A stretch of DNA of 19,444 nt from an uncultured Clostridia bacterium. GTDB taxonomy: Bacteria; Bacillota; Clostridia; Lachnospirales; Anaerotignaceae. Positions 1 to 7,565 of the stretch are shown in pieces (position 1 is the first letter of the stretch; each line of letters opens with the position of its first letter). The DNA is taken from contig CALASU010000084.1 of the NCBI GenBank assembly GCA_937888765.1, forward strand, positions 1-19,444, written 5' to 3'. Below the pieces are notes generated by a model. The model worked only from the letters and a program-made list of their open reading frames with translations. It did no database searches and was not told the DNA's origin. Both the position numbers and the translations under genes were made by a program.

Positions 1-1148
1 TTTGTAAAATACGTCTGCTCTGCACGTTTATAGGTATCTGCTACTGCTTCTATGATACCCAGCTTCTGTGTACACTGTTTTTCACATTTGCCGCATTTTA
101 AACAAGGATTTTCTGCCGTTTCAGGCAGCCATCCTTCATCATGAAGCAATGGACGGAACATTTGGATATGATACAACAGCTCTTTGGGTTCTGTACGATT
201 ATATGTAGCAGCCGGATCAAATAAAAGAGCATTTCTTGCCTGCATAATCGCTGCGGTAGGAATTCCCTGCGGACAACCTTCACAATATTTACAGCCGGTA
301 CAGAAACCTTTCAGCCCTGCTACACTATCCATCACTCTTTCCAATCTCTTTTTGGGTTCTTCTGGATCAGGCTTCGAGAAAACACTTAGGCTATCCATCA
401 GTTCTTCTTCACTTTTTACGCCGCCTAAAACAATATCTACAGCAGGATGTGCCTTTACAAACCGTAACGCTGCATGAATCGTATTGCCTTCATCTTTTTC
501 TCCGCAAGCAAAGGAGAAATACTCCTTATTCTGTGCAATCACACCGCCACCTAATGGATTCATAACTGCAACCCCAATATCATTCGCATACGCTGCATCC
601 AAAACAGGACGCATATTAGCGGCACTGAGCATAGAATAGGAAACTGTAATCCCTTCAAACGCTTTGCTTTCAATAATCTTCAGTATATCTGCCGGGGGTG
701 CATGTAAAGAACAGCAGATATGATCGATCAAACCTTCCTCTTTCAGTTTCAATGCACCTTCATAAATACCGCCTTTTTTCATGATATTCTGAAAAATTTC
801 ATAATTCCAGATTGTCCAGCAGGTAAAATAGTCTGCTTTCTCTAAACCCATTGTTTTCAAATACAGTTCAATACGTCTGCGCGCCTCATCAGCAGTTCGA
901 TCCTGTCCATACATTACCTTAGCTGTCACAGAAAAAGGATTCTTTGTCTGCTGAAATGCTTCTTTCAGAACCAATGGAGCCATGCCGGCAGAATAATTAT
1001 AGCCAACATCAACATAGGTAATCCCACTATCCAAAGCTTTCGTTACTAATTGAATAGATTTTTCAATACCTGCAGTATCATTCGGTCCCGAAATCGGAAA
1101 TCTGGATGTTCCAAGACCCAGAGGAAAATGTTTTTTAAAAATACTCAT
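1..1148 (-). CDS. 4Fe-4S aldo/keto reductase, C-terminus cut by window edge
   Basis: 382 residues are visible; the stop lies beyond the left edge. The N-terminal two thirds is an aldo/keto reductase TIM barrel: Asp47 and Tyr52 sit in the usual D-x4-Y position, Lys77 is in VTAKV, and the later MNPLGGG strand (197-202) is present. The C-terminal part is a ferredoxin-like domain with two 4Fe-4S motifs, Cys283/286/289/292 (CTGCKYCEGCP) and Cys349/352/355/359 (CLKCGKCEKQC). This is the layout of the iron-sulfur aldo/keto reductases common in clostridia, which are predicted cytoplasmic oxidoreductases with mostly unknown substrates. The start has a strong AGGAGGG site 5 nt upstream. One oddity is that the usual catalytic His, expected in a 'LLH' strand, aligns with Trp114 (DYFTCWTIW), so reduction may not be classical. 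It lies 35 nt after the radical SAM gene, probably in the same transcript. The fold is clear; the role is inferred only from context. Confidence 0.88.
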   Translation of the reverse strand, partial: MSIFKKHFPLGLGTSRFPISGPNDTAGIEKSIQLVTKALDSGITYVDVGYNYSAGMAPLVLKEAFQQTKNPFSVTAKVMYGQDRTADEARRRIELYLKTMGLEKADYFTCWTIWNYEIFQNIMKKGGIYEGALKLKEEGLIDHICCSLHAPPADILKIIESKAFEGITVSYSMLSAANMRPVLDAAYANDIGVAVMNPLGGGVIAQNKEYFSFACGEKDEGNTIHAALRFVKAHPAVDIVLGGVKSEEELMDSLSVFSKPDPEEPKKRLERVMDSVAGLKGFCTGCKYCEGCPQGIPTAAIMQARNALLFDPAATYNRTEPKELLYHIQMFRPLLHDEGWLPETAENPCLKCGKCEKQCTQKLGIIEAVADTYKRAEQTYFT

Positions 1149-1183
1149 AAAATCCCTCCTAATCAGTTACAACTGCCCTTTCA

Positions 1184-1984
1184 TTACAGCTGTTCTGCAG
1201 CAGGATATCTGGGTAAAATATCCATATATTTCTGTTTGCAGTACTTGCAGGAACGGCGGGAATGTTCATAAAAATCAGCAACGATTTCTCTTTTTTCCTC
1301 ACGGCTCAGGCTATCATCACGCAGATATACAAAATCTCTGTCTTTAGGAGGGAATAATCCCATTTCCAGCATAAAGCAGGAATTTGCACAGCGATGCAGC
1401 TTGCCATCATAAACATGCATATTTTTGATACGATTCTGTGGACAATTTCTGGAATTCGCTTCCAGTATGTATCCAGGTTCTTTCAGATCACGGGGATTTG
1501 TATTGTCGATCCAGCCACCAAAGTACTGATCTTCACCATGATATTTCTTCAAAATACAATGAATCTGATGTTTTTCGCAAAATTCCACAAACTGATCTCT
1601 TGCTTTGGAAAGTTCACCGTAATTGCTGATATAAATACTGAGCTTGTCCCCGTATTTCAGCAACTCAGCCTGTTCTTCCTCATTCGGAAAAACAGTTGCA
1701 TTTGTTTCAATTACCAGACGTTCAAAACGATCGATATACTTCAGTCCATGACGCAGCAGTTTTGCAAAATCAGGATATACAAATACTTCGCCGCCTACAA
1801 ACTGCAGCCATACCACTTCATCAAACAGATCAAAACATGCATCAATGTCGCCGCAAACATCTTCAATCGGAATATGGCGTCTTGTTACAGGTCCATATAA
1901 AAAATCACCGCATAATTTACAATTCAGACTACAATGTGTTGTGGGTACAATCGCCAGACGGCGAGCACTTAATTTTTCACTCAT
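1184..1984 (-). CDS. Radical SAM protein with C-terminal cysteine cluster (SPASM-like)
   Basis: 266 residues. Cys18, Cys22 and Cys25 form the CxxxCxxC motif that binds the radical-SAM 4Fe-4S cluster, and GGE at 64-66 matches the SAM-binding motif. The C-terminal region has additional cysteines at 181, 199, 203, 246 and 249, a spacing reminiscent of SPASM/twitch domains that hold auxiliary Fe-S clusters. The enzyme should cleave S-adenosylmethionine reductively to start radical chemistry on an unknown substrate. The start is set by GAGGAGGAAAT just upstream of the ATG. Its neighbours are an FkbM methyltransferase gene upstream (43 nt) and the Fe-S aldo/keto reductase downstream (35 nt), which suggests a glycan- or sugar-modifying step. 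A peptide-modifying role is less likely because no small precursor ORF was seen next to it. Family membership is secure; substrate unknown. Confidence 0.87.
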   Translation of the reverse strand: MSEKLSARRLAIVPTTHCSLNCKLCGDFLYGPVTRRHIPIEDVCGDIDACFDLFDEVVWLQFVGGEVFVYPDFAKLLRHGLKYIDRFERLVIETNATVFPNEEEQAELLKYGDKLSIYISNYGELSKARDQFVEFCEKHQIHCILKKYHGEDQYFGGWIDNTNPRDLKEPGYILEANSRNCPQNRIKNMHVYDGKLHRCANSCFMLEMGLFPPKDRDFVYLRDDSLSREEKREIVADFYEHSRRSCKYCKQKYMDILPRYPAAEQL

Positions 1985-2027
1985 ATTTATTTCCTCCTCA
2001 TATAATTACTTTTCTAAATATATTTTT

Positions 2028-3161
2028 TTAAATGGCATAAAGTACAAGATCATAGAAACCTTCACCAATTTTCCATAATGTAAAATCATAATCCTCTCGT
2101 ATATTTATAATTGTCTGCACAAGCTCATAAATATCTTCCGGCTTATGGTATGCACAAATGATTAACTGCGGTTTTTTCTTTTGGATCACTCCTGCCGCAC
2201 CAATCAATGCTTCTCTCTCTGCGCCTTCAATATCCATTTTAATAATCGTTGGCAACATATCTTCTGGTTGTCCAGAAAAAATAGTATCTATCGCTGTCAC
2301 AGGAATGTATACAGTATTTTCACTTTCTTTTTCCGTTATATGCGAAGCACCCCCTCCCCCATTTTCCTGCTGACTTTGAAAAGATAATTCCTTTTCAGAA
2401 CTCCATAATCCTTTCGGAATAATTGTTATATCACTATACAAAGACAATCTTTTCCTTGCTTTTGTAAAATTTTCAGAATCTGGCTCAAAGGAATAAATAT
2501 GTTTATACTGTTTTTCGGCATTCTTCATATCCTGAATAAATTCTTCCGCACTATCCCCAATATAGGCTCCGCCATCTACATATACTTCTCCATTCTGCAA
2601 TTTTATATCAGGAAACCCGAAATACCCATCTTTATATAAGGAATCCGCAGGACATGGTAATCCCAATATCATTTCCCTAACCCTATTTATAATATTTTTC
2701 TTAGAACGTTCATCTGTAAAAAAGTTATAGGCCCAACGATAACCCTCCAAATATTTTTTTCTAAAAATTGCTGAAGAAATCATATATGGAGACCGAAAAA
2801 AACAAATCTGTTCATTCGGAAAACCTAATGTACAAAGAAAATTATAAATTTCCTGCTCATAGTTCCATGAGGTTATAAGCACAAATGCATTTCTATAATT
2901 CTCCAATAATTGTTCTGGAGAAATAATTTCATAAAATTTTTCTTTATAAGAATATATACCGGTTGCTTTACTGTCACAGACAGCATCCACCAAAATATTA
3001 CACCCAAAACAAGTACTCATTGCAAATTCGCAATTTCCACCTGCACCGTACAATACAACCGGTCGTTCTTTTCCCCGTACAATATCTATGAAAAATTTTT
3101 TAGAGTTATCCTTTTTTGCTTCCTGCTCTATTTCTAAATATAAATCATCAAAAGCTTTCAT
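2028..3161 (-). CDS. Two-domain FkbM family methyltransferase (copy 1)
   Basis: 377 residues from the ATG at 3161, chosen because AAAGGA lies 9 nt upstream. Longer in-frame starts at 3179 and 3206 would overlap the upstream glycosyltransferase and lack a site as good. Residues ~30-125 form a Rossmann-like domain starting with VVLYGAGGN (36-43), similar to nucleotide- or nucleotide-sugar-binding domains in surface-glycan enzymes. Residues ~190-377 are the FkbM methyltransferase: SAM-binding DGGAYIGDS (196-204), FEPD (225-228), MDIEGAE (309-315) and CAYHKPEDIYEL. FkbM enzymes O-methylate sugars or polyketides using SAM, so it probably methylates a hydroxyl of a glycan in the cytoplasm. It is clearly closer to copy 3 (6407-7513) than to copy 2: both share the linker GYxWAYNF and the AYHKxEDIYEL ending. 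Function by family; target unknown. Confidence 0.88.
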   Translation of the reverse strand: MKAFDDLYLEIEQEAKKDNSKKFFIDIVRGKERPVVLYGAGGNCEFAMSTCFGCNILVDAVCDSKATGIYSYKEKFYEIISPEQLLENYRNAFVLITSWNYEQEIYNFLCTLGFPNEQICFFRSPYMISSAIFRKKYLEGYRWAYNFFTDERSKKNIINRVREMILGLPCPADSLYKDGYFGFPDIKLQNGEVYVDGGAYIGDSAEEFIQDMKNAEKQYKHIYSFEPDSENFTKARKRLSLYSDITIIPKGLWSSEKELSFQSQQENGGGGASHITEKESENTVYIPVTAIDTIFSGQPEDMLPTIIKMDIEGAEREALIGAAGVIQKKKPQLIICAYHKPEDIYELVQTIINIREDYDFTLWKIGEGFYDLVLYAI

Positions 3162-3178
3162 TTTAGATTTTCCTTTCA

Positions 3179-4240
3179 TCAAATCATAAAATACGTAAAC
3201 AAACACTGTTGTTTTGCGGCATACTGTTCAATATTTTCTAACCCTAAAATCTTTTCTTTCATATCAGAAACAACTTGGTCTCTCGCCGCCAGACTATGAA
3301 ACATCGGATCTGCATCACATTCCAGAGTTTCCTTCCACAGTTTATCACTATAAACATCCATAAGCAGTGTCAGTTTATACTCTGTTGCTACATCTGCAGA
3401 AAGGATATATCCCACAATCTCTTCAACTAAAGACAAGAATATCGCATAAAGAAACTGCTGATTTATATCTGAAATAGGACCATAGCTTTCAAGATATCTT
3501 TTTGCTGTATTATAGTAAATTTTAATGCCTTTAACATTATTTTCAATCTGACTATGTGTAAGAGATCGTGCATATTGGTAATAACGATGCATTGACTTTC
3601 CATAAATACCAATTCTCTGTGCATCCTTACACAAATTATGCACAAAGCTTGCATCCCAAAAAGCCGTATATCCATTTGCTTCTCTCGATTTACTGGATTT
3701 AGTTTTTTTATCCCTTAAAAAAGGGATAGAGTACAATTTTCCCCATAAAACCATCATAAATCCACGATAATCAATAAATCTTTCTGTAAACAAATCATCA
3801 AATATTACAAGATTTTCATGCAGTGCACGGTGTTTTATAACCTCATTTGTAATTCCATCAATTTTATCATATCCACAAGCCGCAATATCAAGATTATTTT
3901 CACACGCAAAATTTACCATGTTTTCTAAAAAATCCGGCGTATATTCATCATCTGCATCAAGCCACACAAAATAATCTGCATCTGTAGCATTTACTATAAG
4001 CTGAAAAAAAGGCCCTCCGTTCGTCGGATCATTCTTTTTAATGAAGAGGGGAACAATCCTCTCATCACTAGCTCCATATTTACCTACAATTTCAGTTGTT
4101 TTATCAGTAGAACCATTATCAAGAAGGAAATATTGAAAATTTTGAAATGTTTGAGACAAAACACTGTCAACAGTTCTACAGATTGTATGCTCCGCATTAT
4201 ATGCCATCGTAAAGATCGCAACTTTTATATCTTTTTTCAT
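3179..4240 (-). CDS. Family 2 glycosyltransferase (GT-A fold)
   Basis: 353 residues. The N-terminus has the GT2 signature: a hydrophobic strand (VAIFTMAYN), AEHTICRTVDSVLSQT, then LLDNGSTDKT (39-48), which contributes to the nucleotide-sugar pocket. The metal-binding DXD-type motif is WLDADDEYTPD at 93-103. About 200 residues follow with no recognised second domain; no membrane helix is apparent, so it should act in the cytoplasm or at the membrane face. It transfers a sugar from a nucleotide donor onto a growing glycan; donor and acceptor cannot be read from sequence. The stop is followed 17 nt later by the favoured start of FkbM copy 1, and the start lies 24 nt after FkbM copy 2, indicating co-transcription. 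An AAGGGGA site precedes the ATG. Codon and base use is AT-rich like the rest of the island. Confidence 0.9.
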   Translation of the reverse strand: MKKDIKVAIFTMAYNAEHTICRTVDSVLSQTFQNFQYFLLDNGSTDKTTEIVGKYGASDERIVPLFIKKNDPTNGGPFFQLIVNATDADYFVWLDADDEYTPDFLENMVNFACENNLDIAACGYDKIDGITNEVIKHRALHENLVIFDDLFTERFIDYRGFMMVLWGKLYSIPFLRDKKTKSSKSREANGYTAFWDASFVHNLCKDAQRIGIYGKSMHRYYQYARSLTHSQIENNVKGIKIYYNTAKRYLESYGPISDINQQFLYAIFLSLVEEIVGYILSADVATEYKLTLLMDVYSDKLWKETLECDADPMFHSLAARDQVVSDMKEKILGLENIEQYAAKQQCLFTYFMI

Positions 4241-4264
4241 ACCTTTAAATTCCCCTTATGCTTT

Positions 4265-5422
4265 TTAATTTACAATTGCTGCATATAATACTGTTTCAAA
4301 AGCCATATCTCCATGATGTCTCAAAAAGAATTTATATTCCGGATTAATTGCATTTATAAAATCCATTATAGCCAACAAATCTCCTTTTCGATGGTATACA
4401 CTAATGGCCAGAAAAGGATAATCTCTTTTAATTGTTTCTTTTGCACCATGCAAAGCATTCAGCTCCGCCCCTTCAATATCCATTTTAATAAAGCCCACTT
4501 TAATGTCTTTTGTCAAAGCATCTAAAGTTACAGTCTTTATCGTTTGTACAATATCAAATTTATTATGTATACCAATAGATGCATTTCCCACTTTTTCTTC
4601 ATCAATCATATAATTGCTATACCCATTGGTATCACTGGAAATAAACCTTTTTTCTTTTCCATCTGCACTCAGCCCGGCTTTAATAAGTTCTATATTTTGA
4701 ATTTTTTGTTGTTCAAAATTTTTTCTGCAAATTTCATAATTTTTTTCATCCGGTTCAAATGCAATAATTTTGGAATACTTTCCTTTGCACCAATTTGCAA
4801 AATATATACTATCTTGACCATCAAAACAGCCAGCATCAATCAATGCCGTATTATTTTCAAAATACTCCGGAAAACAAAAATACTGTGTATCACAATACTT
4901 TACAACATCTGAAATCAGTTTGTCAAAATGATTCAGGATGTGATCTTTATGAAATTCATTTTCCTCTAAATATTGTGTAACTTCAGCACGATAATCACGA
5001 GTACTGATAATCACATAACAGTCATCAGCATTTTCAAACAAATATTCCGGTGATATAATGGGTTTGTTCATGATCATAATATCCGCAAAATCTGTGGCTG
5101 CCTTTTTGTCACAAAAAGCATAAAAATCACATCCATCTGCAAGCAAACCTTCTGCGAGCATCTTCCCACAAGCACCTGCACCATATAAAATAATTTTTTT
5201 TCCACTAGTTATTAGTTTGGATACGTCCTCTTTCCATCTATTTTTATACTCAACCTCTTCTTTAGATAAATAGCCAGAAAGTGAAAATAAGTCAAAAATA
5301 TGACTCAAACTAAATGAAATATCACATTTCAGCCTTGCCCAAAAAATTTTTCTTGATAAATCATCCTGTAATTTAGAATACAAAGACTCTATTCTGCTTA
5401 TAAATTCATATTGAATTTCCAC
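4265..5422 (-). CDS. Two-domain FkbM family methyltransferase (copy 2), GTG start
   Basis: 385 residues starting with GTG at 5422, supported by GGAGG 7 nt upstream. After a helical N-terminal ~70 residues comes a Rossmann-like domain with IILYGAGACG (77-86), a putative acidic strand end FCDKK (103-107) and a VIIST strand. The FkbM methyltransferase then spans ~190-385: SAM loop DAGCFDGQDS (196-205), AFEPDEKN (221-228), IKMDIEGAE (312-320) and VYHRKGDLL. It shares the architecture of the other two copies but is the most divergent, with a longer N-terminus and different linker (FPEYFE). It probably O-methylates a sugar hydroxyl distinct from those of its paralogues. It sits between two GT2 genes with short gaps (28 and 24 nt). 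The N-terminal domain might bind nucleotide sugar or be a regulatory or structural remnant; that is not determinable here. Confidence 0.88.
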   Translation of the reverse strand: MEIQYEFISRIESLYSKLQDDLSRKIFWARLKCDISFSLSHIFDLFSLSGYLSKEEVEYKNRWKEDVSKLITSGKKIILYGAGACGKMLAEGLLADGCDFYAFCDKKAATDFADIMIMNKPIISPEYLFENADDCYVIISTRDYRAEVTQYLEENEFHKDHILNHFDKLISDVVKYCDTQYFCFPEYFENNTALIDAGCFDGQDSIYFANWCKGKYSKIIAFEPDEKNYEICRKNFEQQKIQNIELIKAGLSADGKEKRFISSDTNGYSNYMIDEEKVGNASIGIHNKFDIVQTIKTVTLDALTKDIKVGFIKMDIEGAELNALHGAKETIKRDYPFLAISVYHRKGDLLAIMDFINAINPEYKFFLRHHGDMAFETVLYAAIVN

Positions 5423-5450
5423 TCACACACCTCCATTTTTCTTCCTGTTT

Positions 5451-6374
5451 TCAAATATACTTTATCATCCAATTTCGTTCAAATTCCAATAGTTCTGGTG
5501 AAAGCATAAATTCTTCTTTATGTGTCCGCAACTCTTCAGTCATTTTTTCCAATTGTTTCTCACAGCCCTGTAATTGCAAACGATGAATTTTTTCCACCAT
5601 AGAAATCATAAAGGACCATTCAAAATATCGGAAAACAGCTGCACTATTTTGAAATTTTTCACTCAGCCATTCTGTTCTGGTACGATAAGCATACAGATAT
5701 TCGTCTAATGTATCCGCATTCAGCAAACTGTGATTGGTCGTCCATGCAGAATTATTGTTTTCATGTCGATAGAAAGTATATTTCGGTAAACCATGATATG
5801 CTACCTGATTTGCTTCCGCTAACAGACGATACATCAGTGCAATATCATCGTATGCCCCTTCTTCCGGAAAGCGCATCTGATCCGCCAGGCGACGGCTGAA
5901 CAGTTTTGTCGGAAATGCCATATTGTATTTTTTCCGCCACATCAATTCAATCAAAGCTTCTTCGGGAGTCATTACTTTCTTTTCTTCGAAAACTTTATCC
6001 GCCGCACCACAAATCGCAACATCTGCATTATTTTCCACCGCAAGCGTATATAAGAATTCTAAAAAGTCAGGCTCTGCCCAGTCATCATCGTCAATAAACG
6101 CAACATACCGCCCTCTTACGGCATCCAGTCCCGTATTTCGACCGGAACCGATATTCCCTCTTTCCCGATGAATTACACGGATTCTGTCATCCTTTGCCGC
6201 ATATGCATCCGCAATCTTTCCGCTGGAATCACTGGAGCCATTATCCACAATGATGAATTCAAAATCTTTTTCTGTCTGTACTAAAATGCTTTCGATTGCT
6301 CTTGAAACAAGCGTTTCTCGATTATACGTCAGCATAATCACACTGATTTTAGGTGTTCTTTCTGTCACGGTCAT
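5451..6374 (-). CDS. Family 2 glycosyltransferase (GT-A fold)
   Basis: 307 residues. GT2 hallmarks are plain: ISVIMLTYNRETLVSRAIES, FIIVDNGSSDSSGKIA (40-55), GNIGSGRNTGLDAVRG (73-88), and the acidic metal-binding stretch FIDDDDWAEPD (94-104). A predicted acceptor-side region with WRKKYNMAFPTKLF and a helical C-terminus follows. It should transfer a sugar from a nucleotide donor in glycan assembly; specificity is unknown. The start needs care: the ATG at 6374 is only 1 nt from AGGGGGA, while an in-frame GTG at 6368 (codon 3) sits about 7 nt from AGGGGG and may be the real initiator, which would shorten the protein by two residues. Neighbours are FkbM copy 3 upstream (32 nt) and FkbM copy 2 downstream (28 nt), within one dense gene series. 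Confidence 0.92.
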   Translation of the reverse strand: MTVTERTPKISVIMLTYNRETLVSRAIESILVQTEKDFEFIIVDNGSSDSSGKIADAYAAKDDRIRVIHRERGNIGSGRNTGLDAVRGRYVAFIDDDDWAEPDFLEFLYTLAVENNADVAICGAADKVFEEKKVMTPEEALIELMWRKKYNMAFPTKLFSRRLADQMRFPEEGAYDDIALMYRLLAEANQVAYHGLPKYTFYRHENNNSAWTTNHSLLNADTLDEYLYAYRTRTEWLSEKFQNSAAVFRYFEWSFMISMVEKIHRLQLQGCEKQLEKMTEELRTHKEEFMLSPELLEFERNWMIKYI

Positions 6375-6406
6375 TCCCCCTGTGCTTATGTTTTGATAAC
6401 TTCATA

Positions 6407-7513
6407 TCAAAATGCATATAAAACTGTATCAAAACATCCCTTCGCATGCTGTCTCAATACAAATTTATAATCATCACGAATTTTTAAAATTGTTTGAGGT
6501 AATTCATAAATATCCTCTACTTTATGATACGCACAAATTGCCAGTTTCGGTTTTTTCTGTTTAATAATATTTGCTGCCCCCATCAAAGCTTCTTTCTCTG
6601 AACCCTCAATATCCATTTTTATGAAAGTAGGCCATTCCTCTATATCCATTTTTGAAAACAAGGAATCTAAAGAAATAACTTCTATAGAATTTTCTAAATT
6701 TTTCGCTTCCGAAAAACAAGAACCTGCCGGATTAGCTTTATCCTCATAAAAAGTCAATGTTGTCTCGCTACTCCATAAACCTTTTTGAATCAAATCAATA
6801 TCATCATATTCATTCAATCTATTTTTTGCTTCTTGATAATTTTCATAACCTGGTTCAAAAGAATAAATATGCTTATATTTTCCATTCTGTTTTAAAATAA
6901 AATCTTGCGCTGTATCTCCTATAAAGGCACCACCATCCACAAAAACTTCTTTCTCATCTAATTGAATAGCATCTTTCTCATAGTAACAATCCGCTTCCGT
7001 ATTTATTTCAAGTGGCCTATCCAATAAAATCATCTCCATTCGATCCAAAACCAATTGTTTCGAAAGAGAATCTTGATAAAAATTATACGCCCACTCATAA
7101 CCATTTTTATGCTTCAAAAAATTTTCTGGTGATTCAAAATAAGCATGTGCTATCGGACATAACATAATCTGTTCTTCTTCAAAGCCAATTTCTTTTAAAT
7201 TTTTAAAAATCTCAAGATTAAATGTATAAGAACAAATCAATATTATCGCTTCAGGATATTTACTTTTCAAGTCCATCGGCGAAATTGTACAAAACCCCTC
7301 ACACATTTTCCCACTATTTCGATCACATACAGCAGTAATTTCAATATCTAATTTTTTACAGATATCAATGAACACTTTCGCCAATCTGCCCGCTCCATAA
7401 AGTATAAATGGACGATTTTTTAATTTTTCTTTTCGTTCCAGTATTTTCTGAACAGGCATGCAAGCATTCCATTTTTCCATTATTTTTGAATAACTCACTT
7501 CAAATGAATTCAT
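6407..7513 (-). CDS. Two-domain FkbM family methyltransferase (copy 3)
   Basis: 368 residues from ATG 7513, chosen because AGGGGG lies 7 nt upstream; an in-frame start at 7564 would add 17 residues, overlap the upstream gene and lack a ribosome site. Residues ~35-125 form a Rossmann-like domain with FILYGAGRLAK (36-46) and AVCDRNS (61-67). The FkbM catalytic domain follows at ~188-368: VFVDGGAFIGDTAQDF (190-205), SFEPGYENY (218-226), IKMDIEGSEKEAL (298-310) and CAYHKVEDIYEL (327-338). It resembles copy 1 over its whole length, so the two likely arose by duplication. The expected reaction is SAM-dependent O-methylation of a sugar on a surface glycan. It follows the large CDP-glycerol transferase-like gene by 52 nt. 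Strongly AT-rich, including many AAA and TTT codons, unlike the tetrapyrrole genes. Confidence 0.88.
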   Translation of the reverse strand: MNSFEVSYSKIMEKWNACMPVQKILERKEKLKNRPFILYGAGRLAKVFIDICKKLDIEITAVCDRNSGKMCEGFCTISPMDLKSKYPEAIILICSYTFNLEIFKNLKEIGFEEEQIMLCPIAHAYFESPENFLKHKNGYEWAYNFYQDSLSKQLVLDRMEMILLDRPLEINTEADCYYEKDAIQLDEKEVFVDGGAFIGDTAQDFILKQNGKYKHIYSFEPGYENYQEAKNRLNEYDDIDLIQKGLWSSETTLTFYEDKANPAGSCFSEAKNLENSIEVISLDSLFSKMDIEEWPTFIKMDIEGSEKEALMGAANIIKQKKPKLAICAYHKVEDIYELPQTILKIRDDYKFVLRQHAKGCFDTVLYAF

Positions 7514-7565
7514 TCCATTTCCCCCTAGATAGATCATTTTATTTTTTTTAAGAATTAACTCCATC

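Noticed and set aside
1184..3161. The radical SAM protein as the maturase of a ribosomally made peptide
   Set aside because: I saw no small precursor-like ORF, protease or exporter beside it; neighbours are glycan enzymes and the Fe-S reductase.
3162..3206. Longer N-terminus for FkbM copy 1
   Set aside because: The extra start codons overlap or abut the end of the upstream glycosyltransferase and lack a good ribosome site; the ATG at 3161 has one.
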